Shown here in pieces: positions 1 through 7,071 of a stretch of DNA of 41,764 nt. The stretch covers positions 1 through 41,764 of the IMG/VR virus record IMGVR_UViG_3300019093_001318. The stretch is one strand, 5' to 3'. A program made the translations under genes and the position numbers. The stretch's first letter is position 1. The number at the start of each line of letters is the position of its first letter. Under the pieces are notes generated by a model. The model was given only the letters and a program-made list of their open reading frames with translations, did no database searches and had not been told where the DNA came from. Source of the DNA: a virus.

Positions 1-269
1 ACTCTGTCATGTTACAATCCTATGCCTGTACCTTGGTATTGCCAACACAGTGTTGTTCTAGAACCCTTGCAGCATCGCGAGCCACTGCCTGTTATATAGA
101 ACCAGGGTACGCGAATTCCGTATGGTATCAGGGGTGTTTCTGGTACTCCATAGGTGCATGCCAATTTTTTTTAGCAGAATTCTGCAGATTTCATGTATCG
201 GGAAATTTTTTTTGCGCAAATCCCGTCAAACTACCATATAGGCGGGGCTTTGCATCAATCAAACCTCAA
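1..269. other. Left-edge stretch without a supported gene
   Basis: I see no convincing gene here. A plus-strand open frame covers it but runs antisense into the 270-902 gene and has no family features; minus-strand frames give only short peptides. Two poly-T tracts and a perfect 12-bp palindrome, GCAGAATTCTGC at 174-185, are present. It may be the 3' flank of the 270-902 gene or decayed sequence. Confidence 0.4.
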
Positions 270-902
270 TCAATTGAATCCAGACATGTAGAAAGTGATG
301 TTGCTGTTGTACTCTTCACCATTGGTCCAGCCATCTGCACTGCCTGGCAATTTGGTGATTGTTTGCGCACTCAGAGCAGGGTTAGCAATTTTTTGCACAA
401 TCAACAGACCCTCCGCATCTCGCCTTGACCAGATATGATTGGCTCCCACCACCCGCAAAACAACACGCGCATAGCTTATGGAACCATTTGCTTTGTATGT
501 TATCCTGTCACCTTGCAGTGCTGCATCTGCATCAAATTGTGTTACTCTCCATGTTTGCAATGCATCACCAATGCTAGCACCACTGGTTTGTATGTATGTT
601 GTGAAGTTCCATGGTGGTGTTTGATAACCTGCAGGCATTGTTGTGGGTGTCACAGCAGGTGTTTTAGTAGGTGTCGGAGTGGGTGTATTGGGTGTCAGTG
701 TGATAGTTGGTGTGATAGTTGGTGTGGGTGTCAGTGTCTGAGTGGGTGTGCATGTGTTGGAAGGCGTCACAGAAGGTGTCTGACTAGGAGCAGGCACCAC
801 ACTCTGTGCATGCACACTGCCTATGACATTTTTAACAGAGAATCTGTCTGTGGCCACTCTCTGCAGTCTTTGCTGATCTTGGAAATTAGGCACCTGAGGC
901 AT
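270..902 (-). CDS. Virion-surface protein with shared N-terminal anchor and Thr-Pro linker
   Basis: The protein has 210 residues. Residues 1-25 (MPQVPNFQDQQRLQRVATDR...) match the N-termini of the proteins starting at 3127 and 7002 and, more loosely, 9221. A Thr/Pro-rich linker follows (about residues 40-90), then a ~115-residue C-terminal domain that I do not recognise, probably beta-rich. I chose the ATG at 902 rather than one nine codons upstream because it aligns with the paralogues and lies 5 nt downstream of a late-promoter motif. By analogy with its paralogues I infer that the N-terminus docks on the virion and the C-terminal domain is displayed. Function unknown; it could also be a fibre or fibritin-like protein. 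Confidence 0.7.
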   Translation of the reverse strand: MPQVPNFQDQQRLQRVATDRFSVKNVIGSVHAQSVVPAPSQTPSVTPSNTCTPTQTLTPTPTITPTITLTPNTPTPTPTKTPAVTPTTMPAGYQTPPWNFTTYIQTSGASIGDALQTWRVTQFDADAALQGDRITYKANGSISYARVVLRVVGANHIWSRRDAEGLLIVQKIANPALSAQTITKLPGSADGWTNGEEYNSNITFYMSGFN

Positions 903-907
903 GCATA

Positions 908-915
908 TATTTATG
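908..915 (-). promoter_or_regulatory. Late promoter CATAAATA, 5 nt before the start at 902
   Basis: Minus strand reads CATAAATA-TATGC-ATG. It matches the T4 late -10 consensus TATAAATA at 7 of 8 positions. Its closeness to the start codon leaves almost no 5' leader. Confidence 0.65.
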
Positions 916-928
916 GCCACAGTGCACA

Positions 929-1042
929 ATGATCTGGGGGGCGGTGCTGCAGCGGCTGCGCCGCTTGTGGGCTAGGGGGATTGGGCCTGCAGCTGCAACA
1001 AATGGCTTGACCTCTGCACAGTTTCCTTTAACATATGGGCAT
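929..1042. other. GC-rich divergent intergenic segment
   Basis: This gap between divergent genes contains an unusually GC-rich patch (about 935-1000) with a perfect 6-bp stem AGCGGC/GCCGCT (951-956 with 960-965, loop TGC). The frame of the following gene is open through it from an ATG at 929, but the signal peptide starting at 1043 argues against that start. It may hold the promoter or leader of the two exported proteins; no NTAAATA motif is visible for them. Confidence 0.35.
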
Positions 1043-1471
1043 ATGAAAAAGCTGATAACATTGTTATGCATGAGTGGCTCCATATCATTTGCCCAATTGG
1101 GTTGGGATCCTTACACTGGACAACCCACTCAAACATTGTATGGCTCAGCGGCTGGAGCTGGCTTGGGCTACATGTTGGCACCAGCCCTTAGCAAGGGGCC
1201 AGATGCACAATGGATTGGTGCATTGGCTGGCATGGCTGCAGGCGGCTTGATAGGTAACTACATGGCGGGCAACAACAACACACATCAACAACAGAACACA
1301 CAAGCATACAAACCTGCTGCAGACAAGCAGAATTTGCCTGTGGCCATTCCATTGACCAAGAGCACATACCAATCTCCTTATTCAGAATTTGTTGTTTCCA
1401 CAACTGATTACAAGCCAGGTGCCATTGTGAATGACCCTTTGGAGGGCAAGTTGTTCCGCATACCTCGTTGA
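1043..1471 (+). CDS. Exported glycine-zipper protein
   Basis: A 142-residue protein with a signal peptide (MKKLITLLCMSGSISFA, likely cleaved after residue 17). A Gly/Ala-rich segment (about 34-74) with small-residue spacing resembles glycine-zipper membrane inserts; an Asn/Gln-rich spacer follows. The C-terminal motif TYQSPYSEFVVST...PGAIVNDP...KLFRIP recurs in the next gene. The start was set at the signal peptide. The stop codon overlaps the TTG start of the next gene (TTGA), so the two are probably co-translated. It probably acts in the host envelope or periplasm. The role is unknown; host-surface alteration, superinfection exclusion or lysis help are all possible. Confidence 0.65.
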   Translation: MKKLITLLCMSGSISFAQLGWDPYTGQPTQTLYGSAAGAGLGYMLAPALSKGPDAQWIGALAGMAAGGLIGNYMAGNNNTHQQQNTQAYKPAADKQNLPVAIPLTKSTYQSPYSEFVVSTTDYKPGAIVNDPLEGKLFRIPR

Positions 1472-2106
1472 AGAAGCTGTTCATACTTCTGTTCATGCCT
1501 GTTGCATTGCATGCACAGAGCACTTTTTCATTTGGATCTGCCAATCAACCCAGACAGGTGTATCCAGTGGGTGGTGCACCCATGCAGCAAGCATATGCCC
1601 CCATGGGCATGGTGCCCAGACAGCAAGCATACATGCCCATGCAGGGTGCGCCTATGAATGGAGGAGGTGGTGGCGGTGGCATACCCATTGGTCCTATCAT
1701 TGGTTTGGTGGGTGGTCTGATTCAATCTGCCATGGCAGCAGATAGACAAGAGAGAATTCAGAGAGAAGCATTTCAGAGAGAGCAGCAGGAGAGTGCCAGC
1801 ATATATGACAAATATACCACATGCAGTGGATCCAGTGCCAGCACCACACCTCACAAGAAAGCAATTAGGAATGAAGTTACTGCAGATAATGCAGCTTATG
1901 ATAGGCCAGTTGTTCTCCGGAGAGAGCCTTTGTTAACTGGCGCCAGAATCACACACAACACCGTCAAATCACCCCATTCAAATTACATTGTGAACACTGC
2001 TGGTGGTGCCACATTACCTGGGCACATAGCAACTGACCATTCCACCTCTCCCAAAAAGAACTTTCTTATTCCTGCAGAAATGCCTGTTTCTGCTACAGAA
2101 GATTGA
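1468..2106 (+). CDS. Exported glycine-rich protein, paralogue of the preceding gene
   Basis: A 212-residue protein starting at TTG, in a TTGA overlap with the upstream stop. It has a signal peptide (MKKLFILLFMPVALHA), a Met/Pro/Gln-rich segment with repeats of the type PMQQAYAPMG, a run of seven glycines followed by a hydrophobic IPIGPIIGLVGGLIQSAMAA segment (about 71-90) and a charged region. The end (TVKSPHSNYIVNT...PGHIATD...KNFLIP) aligns with that of the preceding protein, so the two are diverged paralogues. It probably inserts into or spans an envelope membrane. Function unknown. The gene ends 17 bp from the convergent gene at 2123. Confidence 0.65.
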   Translation: MKKLFILLFMPVALHAQSTFSFGSANQPRQVYPVGGAPMQQAYAPMGMVPRQQAYMPMQGAPMNGGGGGGGIPIGPIIGLVGGLIQSAMAADRQERIQREAFQREQQESASIYDKYTTCSGSSASTTPHKKAIRNEVTADNAAYDRPVVLRREPLLTGARITHNTVKSPHSNYIVNTAGGATLPGHIATDHSTSPKKNFLIPAEMPVSATED

Positions 2107-2122
2107 TGGGCATCAGGGGTGA

Positions 2123-3127
2123 TTACAGCCCTGCGTTGAACTGTGAGGTGTAATTGGTATAGGTTTGAGAGGCAGGATTGTATCTCTCAAAACTTGTAGT
2201 ATCTATGTAAGCTTTGAAGCCATCATCCACATTGATGAATGTGCCCACACTCACAAACACATCTCTGGAATTGTCACCACCAAACAGTGCACTGTAAGCT
2301 GCAGGCAGAATGTTGCTCTTGAATGCAGCAGCTGCAGCATCTCTGGTGGCATCTGTGGCCATCTTCATTCTCACACCATAACCCAGAGGATTGGGGTCAC
2401 TTGCATCATCTTCATATTCATCATAGTTGCTGATGAGAGCATCTCTCACATCTCCACCTGCAGCGTCATACAGATTCTTGGTCAATGTGTACTGTTGAAA
2501 GTCAAATTCACCAAAAGGAAATGCACCAGGGAATGTGGGTTCTGCACCACCAGTAGCCACATACTGTTGTGCCACATTGAGTGCACCACATGTGGCAGAT
2601 CTGGATGCTTGACCCTGTCTCATCATGAACCCCACTTGCCCATCAGCTGTGATGCCAATGTGCGGTTGAATGTAATAGAACAGAGCACCGGTGTCTGTGA
2701 TGTGTGAAGACCATGCAAAAGTGCCCACTATACCAGTAAAGGGATACCCACCAATGCCACCTGCAAAGAATGGACCAGAGAATTGTTGCAATGATTCTGG
2801 ATATTGTCCAAAAGTATTGCCAGGAAAGATGGAAGCATTTTTATCATCTGAACATATGCAAGCAGCAGTGACCACATTGCTGGGTGCATATGCACACAGT
2901 GTTTGAATGAAAGTTGCACATCGGTTACCAAATCTTTCTGCCAGTACAGCATTTGGATATGTTAGTTGTACTGTAGTTGTATATGCTGGTTGAATGGGTT
3001 GAGCTGCAGTAGTTGCGCGTATGACTGCTTGAGGTGAAGATTGTTTTGTGAAGTTACTTATTGACAGTCTGTCACTGGCCAGTCTTTGTGCTCTCTGCAA
3101 GTCAGTAGTATTAGGAACACTGGGCAT
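2123..3127 (-). CDS. Virion-anchored LCIB-type carbonic-anhydrase-like protein
   Basis: A 334-residue protein with two parts. Residues 1-25 (MPSVPNTTDLQRAQRLASDR...) are the anchor shared with three nearby proteins. From about residue 50 it resembles the LCIB/LCIC family (theta/LCIB-type carbonic anhydrases, beta-CA-like fold): CICSDD (C92, D94), GGIGGYPFTG (123-132), SSH (H142), PHIGITADG (155-163), RPGQ-like RQGQ (170-173) and CGAL (C180). The Cys-His-Cys set C92/H142/C180 and an Asp beside the first Cys fit the known zinc site. The likely reaction is CO2 hydration, though several LCIB members are inactive alone. The anchor suggests display on the particle. A late promoter sits 5 nt before the start. 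Family call fairly firm; activity inferred. Confidence 0.7.
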   Translation of the reverse strand: MPSVPNTTDLQRAQRLASDRLSISNFTKQSSPQAVIRATTAAQPIQPAYTTTVQLTYPNAVLAERFGNRCATFIQTLCAYAPSNVVTAACICSDDKNASIFPGNTFGQYPESLQQFSGPFFAGGIGGYPFTGIVGTFAWSSHITDTGALFYYIQPHIGITADGQVGFMMRQGQASRSATCGALNVAQQYVATGGAEPTFPGAFPFGEFDFQQYTLTKNLYDAAGGDVRDALISNYDEYEDDASDPNPLGYGVRMKMATDATRDAAAAAFKSNILPAAYSALFGGDNSRDVFVSVGTFINVDDGFKAYIDTTSFERYNPASQTYTNYTSQFNAGL

Positions 3128-3132
3128 TCAAT

Positions 3133-3140
3133 TATTTATT
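3133..3140 (-). promoter_or_regulatory. Late promoter AATAAATA, 5 nt before the start at 3127
   Basis: Minus strand reads AATAAATA-ATTGA-ATG. Same geometry as the other late genes; no Shine-Dalgarno sequence fits in the gap. Confidence 0.65.
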
Positions 3141-3153
3141 GTGCTGTATTATG

Positions 3154-3187
3154 TTTTTTTTAAAAAATTGTTTTTTTTAAAAAATTA
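3154..3187. repeat. 17-bp AT tandem repeat between two minus-strand genes
   Basis: Two adjacent copies of T8-A6-TT-(G/A) lie at 3154-3170 and 3171-3187, overlapping the stop codon of the protease gene. The T8/A6 halves are self-complementary. On the minus strand this lies just after the protease and before the LCIB-like gene, so it could end transcription or be a slippage product. Confidence 0.45.
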
Positions 3188-4462
3188 CCATCTGCCTAGC
3201 TGATGATATCTTCTGCCTGACAAAGTGATGATGGCACTGGTGGAATACGGCAAATATTCACCTGCAGATAAGACTATGGTGTCAGTTGTTGCAGACAGAA
3301 CAGGCACTATGCCATTCCATGCAACCACATCCAAATCTTGTGACACAGCTGAAATTCTGCTTCCTATGCCATAGCTTGGACTGAAACTGGGCCCAGCGAA
3401 CACCAGTCCTATGCACTTCCATGTGGAAAGAGCAGGCATGCTGGCACTCAACAAAGCATATATTGCAGATCCAGAATCTCCACCTCTGGTGGCAATGGTA
3501 GTGCCTTCTATGACAAAGCTCTGAGAGAAATATGATACATACCCTGTGTATGATCCCACTGCTTCTATGCCAAATTCTGATACACTCAATGCACATGAAT
3601 AACTGTTTCCTGGGGCTCCTATGGGACCACATGTTCTTCCAGATCTGAAAACTGGAGCTCTGTAATTGGGAGAAACAGGATCCAACAAAGAAGTGATTTC
3701 ATTATCAGATGCAAATTTGAATGGACCAGGTGCATTCAAACCTATGGCACTCACACTGGCACTGGAAATTAAACTCTTGTCTATGCCCACTATGGCAGCA
3801 TCCACCGTGGTGTCTCTTATCCATCCAGAACCATCAGTTGTATAATCTTTGTTGCCTATCAGAACACTTCTCTTGCAATTGCCTATGTAATCAACAGCAG
3901 GGGTGACACTGCCATAAGGGTTATAAGCATTGGTACCTGGTTGTCTGGCACTTAGCGCTAAAACATTTTTGCCTGTGATTTCATTGCCCCCTGCATAATA
4001 ACCATGCAATTGACTGGCAGCAAACACATGACAATTGGACAAAGCCACCACTTGACCATCTTTTTTATCCACAACCATGATGCCCAGAGTTGCATCAGAA
4101 CTTCCAATGTTGATGCTGCTGCACCCTCCCATGAGAGGTCTTCTTTTGATGTAATTGCTCTTCACAGGTTCAACAGAGCTGCTCAAGTTGTGGCAATCTG
4201 CTATCAATTTTTCTGATATGGGAGCTTCTTCAACGTCTGTTTGAAATACAGTGTGGTTGTAGGTTATGGTTGCAGGTACAATTTCATGTGCTTCAAGCTC
4301 AGACAAAGATTTTTTTGTTTCAAAATAAAACTTAATGCATTTCTCTCCAGTGTTTATCCCATTAACAGTCTTATCTGCATAGTAGATGCCTGTTAGTCCT
4401 TTGTATGGAAGAGAGCTCATGTCTATGGATCTCAAATATTCTACTGCTTCATATGGGTTCAT
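3185..4462 (-). CDS. Chymotrypsin-fold (trypsin-like) serine protease
   Basis: A 425-residue protein with a recognisable triad: His145 in ALSNCHVFA, Asp221 in [11 protein letters not shown] and Ser330 in TRGGDSGSA. Order and spacing fit the chymotrypsin fold; the LSNCHV and GGDSGS contexts resemble bacterial and phage relatives of trypsin. About 110 N-terminal residues precede the protease domain and may be a prodomain or docking part. I chose the ATG at 4462 because it forms an ATGA overlap with the stop of the upstream RCC1/cupredoxin gene, implying coupled translation and a shared role. No signal peptide is visible. It may be a virion protease that matures the displayed proteins or cuts host surface proteins; substrate unknown. 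Confidence 0.75.
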   Translation of the reverse strand: MNPYEAVEYLRSIDMSSLPYKGLTGIYYADKTVNGINTGEKCIKFYFETKKSLSELEAHEIVPATITYNHTVFQTDVEEAPISEKLIADCHNLSSSVEPVKSNYIKRRPLMGGCSSINIGSSDATLGIMVVDKKDGQVVALSNCHVFAASQLHGYYAGGNEITGKNVLALSARQPGTNAYNPYGSVTPAVDYIGNCKRSVLIGNKDYTTDGSGWIRDTTVDAAIVGIDKSLISSASVSAIGLNAPGPFKFASDNEITSLLDPVSPNYRAPVFRSGRTCGPIGAPGNSYSCALSVSEFGIEAVGSYTGYVSYFSQSFVIEGTTIATRGGDSGSAIYALLSASMPALSTWKCIGLVFAGPSFSPSYGIGSRISAVSQDLDVVAWNGIVPVLSATTDTIVLSAGEYLPYSTSAIITLSGRRYHQLGRW

Positions 4463-7002
4463 AAATTGTAATCCTTTATACTTATTACCCCGCTCATGCT
4501 TGGGTGTATTGCACATTGATAATAAATTGTGTTGGGTGTTCCACTATTAGGAGTGAACATCACCCTGCCTGATGCAATGCCAGATGTCACATCATTGTTG
4601 TAGGTTCCTGAGACAGGTGAAGATGTGTTTCCTGTTGATACTCTGAGAGCAAAAGGATGTGAGGGAGTTAACACTATGAAATCATAATTGGTGCCTCTGA
4701 AACATGTCAGAGAAGGGTTACCTGTGCCAATTTGACTGATATTGTAAGACATTCCTGCATTTGTTATTTCGAAAGGTATGTAACTGCTGCTGTACACCAG
4801 AGCAGGAGCAGGGGGTGGTGTGGGGGTAGGTGTTGCAGTGGGTGTTCTGGTGGGTGTTATGGATGGTGTAGGTGTAGGTGGAGCGTTAATAGTGAGCGTT
4901 GGTGTTACAGAGGGTGTGGGGGTATTTGTAGGTGTTGTTGTAGGTGTTGGAGAAGGAAAAGCAAGAATTCCACCTAATGCTGCACTGTGGCCTTGTTTGG
5001 CTCCTCCATTATCAAATGCCCCGCCTTTTGAAGATATTGTTGACCATTTGCCTCCCAGCAGGTACAAATATCTTCCATTGGTGCTAATACCGAGTTGCCC
5101 ATCATCATTATTACCTGCACAGCCTGTAGCTTCCTCAGCTGAGCTATATGCAAATATAGTTTCATTTCCACAGACCACATCTGTCCAGACAAAAGATAGA
5201 GTATTGCCTTCTCCGTCTATATAAACTGTAGGAGAAATTTCTGCAAAATTATACTCAAAGGTGCTCGGGCTATTGGTGCCTAGTTGACCGGAGGTATTGC
5301 TCCCAACAGAGTACCATTTACCATCGGTAGATAATCCGGCAGTATGATTATACCCAGCAGACATTTTGATAAAGTCAGCAGTTAGTGGAGTGAATTTGTT
5401 TACTGATGGCTGATAAGACCCAAACCCACCAAGACCTAGCTCATAGTTTTGATTGTAGCCACATGCAAACCATTTAGTGCGTGTATTTGCAGATAGTGCC
5501 AATACATGTCGAAAACCTGGAACAACATCATCCCAGTCCCCGGAGACCGGTTCAAAGAAACTAAAGCTGTTATTGTTACCATATCCACATTGACCCCATG
5601 TATTATCCCCTACGCTGAACATTTTTGTACCAGATAGTGCGTATGTTGTCTGATCTGACGCGACAATTTTTCTGTAATTACCTGGTAAAGGTGTCAAGCC
5701 ACCAACGGTATTTGAAGAGAAAGCAGGGCTAGGACTCCCACCAAGTTGCCCACGATTATTTCGACCACAAGCAAACCACTTAGTTGTAGTGCCAGCAGAA
5801 AGAGCAAAGAAATGGTCACCTACACCAGTAGATATATCGCTCCATGATCCTGTCAAAGGAATTAAAGTACTGCTACTAACTGGTGTGCAGTATGTACCTA
5901 ATTGACAATAATTATTGGTACCAACAGAGAATAGCGTATTTCCAGAGAGAGCATATGTATGTTTACCAGCTGTAACTATTTTTGTAAAATTACCACTTGC
6001 TAGTCTAGTAAAATATTGTTGATTTATTGTATTACCTAGCCCCAATTGACCGAGGTTATTATTTCCTGTGCTCCATAGATAGAGAGGCCCTATATTTGTT
6101 GGAGTAACAGTAGGTGTAGGTGTAATAGTGGGTGTTTGTGTATTAGTAGGTGTAGTAGTTGCTGTTGGTGTAATAGTGGGTGTAATAGTGGGTGTTACGG
6201 TTCTTGTAGGTGTCTGCGTTGGTGTTAACGAAGGAGTAACTGTATTTGTCGGTGTAGGTGTTACTGTTCTTGTAGGTGTCTGCGTTGGTGTTAACGAAGG
6301 AGTAACTGTATTTGTCGGTGTAGGTGTTACTGTTTTTGTAGGTGTTGTTGTAGGTGATGCACCAGGAGTTTGTGTTATTGAAGGTGTGGGTGTTACTGTT
6401 TTTGTAGGTGTTGTTGTAGGTGATGCACCAGGAGTTTGTGTTATTGAAGGTGTGGGTGTTACTGTTTTTGTAGGTGTTGTTGTAGGTGTTGGAGAGGGTG
6501 AAGGGTAACTAGTAATTGGCGGTACATACACATTGCTTGCTGCAAAACCGATAATAAGAGAGCCAGTATTTGTGTAATAAATTGTATACAGGTTTCCTAA
6601 ATTGCTTGAAATGGTGGCGTTCTCAGTTATAAAGATTTCTTGGTTGTTAGCTGACAGCCCACTGCCATAATTAAAAATCAGACTACAATTAGCAAAATCA
6701 TTGACATCAAAATTATTTGTAAAACCAAGCACCTGTGAATCAAAAGCTGCACTAAATGTATCCACTGTTGTTGTTACAATAAAATAATTAGGTACTTCAG
6801 GATCTGTAATGGTTATAACTGCATTGTTATCAACTACATAATTATAAACAAATGGATTTGTAGGTGTAGGGGTAGGAGTGGGCAGTATTGATGCCGCTTG
6901 CCCGTTTACAGAGAATTGATTAACCGCTTTTGCAAAAGAAAGCCAATCGCTGGCTTGCCTTTGTGCCCTCTGCAAGTCGTTAAAATTAGGAACATTAGGC
7001 AT
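4459..7002 (-). CDS. Modular virion protein: anchor, Thr-Pro linkers, RCC1 propeller, cupredoxin
   Basis: An 847-residue protein. Residues 1-25 ([20 protein letters not shown]...) are the shared anchor; a small domain (~50-165) and a long Thr/Pro linker (~165-304) encoded by a 66-bp tandem repeat follow. Residues ~306-676 hold RCC1-type repeats (W.xGxNxxGQLGxG, for example [17 protein letters not shown]), enough for a seven-bladed beta-propeller. A second Thr/Pro linker (~680-732) leads to a C-terminal ~113-residue cupredoxin-like domain with HPFAL and [12 protein letters not shown], giving a candidate type-1 copper set His, Cys, His, Met with amicyanin-like C-x2-H-x2-M spacing. It ends in an ATGA overlap with the protease gene. 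The linkers suggest extended display. Role inferred: binding or redox at the particle surface. Confidence 0.75.
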   Translation of the reverse strand: MPNVPNFNDLQRAQRQASDWLSFAKAVNQFSVNGQAASILPTPTPTPTNPFVYNYVVDNNAVITITDPEVPNYFIVTTTVDTFSAAFDSQVLGFTNNFDVNDFANCSLIFNYGSGLSANNQEIFITENATISSNLGNLYTIYYTNTGSLIIGFAASNVYVPPITSYPSPSPTPTTTPTKTVTPTPSITQTPGASPTTTPTKTVTPTPSITQTPGASPTTTPTKTVTPTPTNTVTPSLTPTQTPTRTVTPTPTNTVTPSLTPTQTPTRTVTPTITPTITPTATTTPTNTQTPTITPTPTVTPTNIGPLYLWSTGNNNLGQLGLGNTINQQYFTRLASGNFTKIVTAGKHTYALSGNTLFSVGTNNYCQLGTYCTPVSSSTLIPLTGSWSDISTGVGDHFFALSAGTTTKWFACGRNNRGQLGGSPSPAFSSNTVGGLTPLPGNYRKIVASDQTTYALSGTKMFSVGDNTWGQCGYGNNNSFSFFEPVSGDWDDVVPGFRHVLALSANTRTKWFACGYNQNYELGLGGFGSYQPSVNKFTPLTADFIKMSAGYNHTAGLSTDGKWYSVGSNTSGQLGTNSPSTFEYNFAEISPTVYIDGEGNTLSFVWTDVVCGNETIFAYSSAEEATGCAGNNDDGQLGISTNGRYLYLLGGKWSTISSKGGAFDNGGAKQGHSAALGGILAFPSPTPTTTPTNTPTPSVTPTLTINAPPTPTPSITPTRTPTATPTPTPPPAPALVYSSSYIPFEITNAGMSYNISQIGTGNPSLTCFRGTNYDFIVLTPSHPFALRVSTGNTSSPVSGTYNNDVTSGIASGRVMFTPNSGTPNTIYYQCAIHPSMSGVISIKDYNL
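6193..6490. repeat. 66-bp tandem repeat encoding Thr-Pro linker
   Basis: Units begin at 6193, 6259, 6325, 6391 and 6457 (each at TGTTAC), in constant 66-bp register. The first two resemble each other most, as do the last three. Each unit encodes 22 residues of the T-P-T-x type. The array lies inside the coding frame of the 4459-7002 gene and can change length without frame loss. Confidence 0.8.
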
Positions 7003-7013
7003 ATTATAAAATA

Positions 7014-7021
7014 TATTTATT
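7014..7021 (-). promoter_or_regulatory. Late promoter AATAAATA, 11 nt before the start at 7002
   Basis: Minus strand reads AATAAATA, then 11 nt, then ATG. The spacing is longer than the usual 5-7 nt. A second -10-like TATAAT directly abuts the ATG. Confidence 0.5.
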
Positions 7022-7038
7022 TCTCAAATACATACTTT

Positions 7039-7071
7039 TTATAGAGATTCTACTGCTTCATATGCATTCAT
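7039..7071 (-). pseudogene. Ten-codon relic of the protease gene start
   Basis: Right after the 7068-9221 gene, in the same ATGA overlap, the minus strand encodes [10 protein letters not shown] followed by TAA. The intact protease begins [12 protein letters not shown] in the same position after the other cupredoxin gene. The relic is best explained by a duplication that copied the cupredoxin end plus the protease start, followed by loss of the protease body. Confidence 0.65.

Noticed and set aside
9-428. Plus-strand open frame of 139 codons at the left edge
   Set aside because: Runs antisense into the supported 270-902 gene, is Cys/aromatic-rich without any family pattern, and lacks a promoter motif.
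929-1042. Upstream ATG at 929 as the start of the 1043-1471 gene
   Set aside because: It would place 38 Arg/Trp-rich residues before a clear signal peptide.
2114-2133. Hairpin CAGGG/CCCTG between convergent genes as a terminator
   Set aside because: Only a 5-bp stem with a 10-nt loop and no T-run; too weak to call.
6193-6490. Possible CRISPR array
   Set aside because: The repeat is head-to-tail without unique spacers and lies in frame within a coding Thr-Pro linker.
6128-6508. Plus-strand open frame coding for repeated Gly-Val units
   Set aside because: It is the antisense reading of the Thr-Pro linker repeat. The same artefact appears at 4820-5224, 7447-7761 and 8353-8565.
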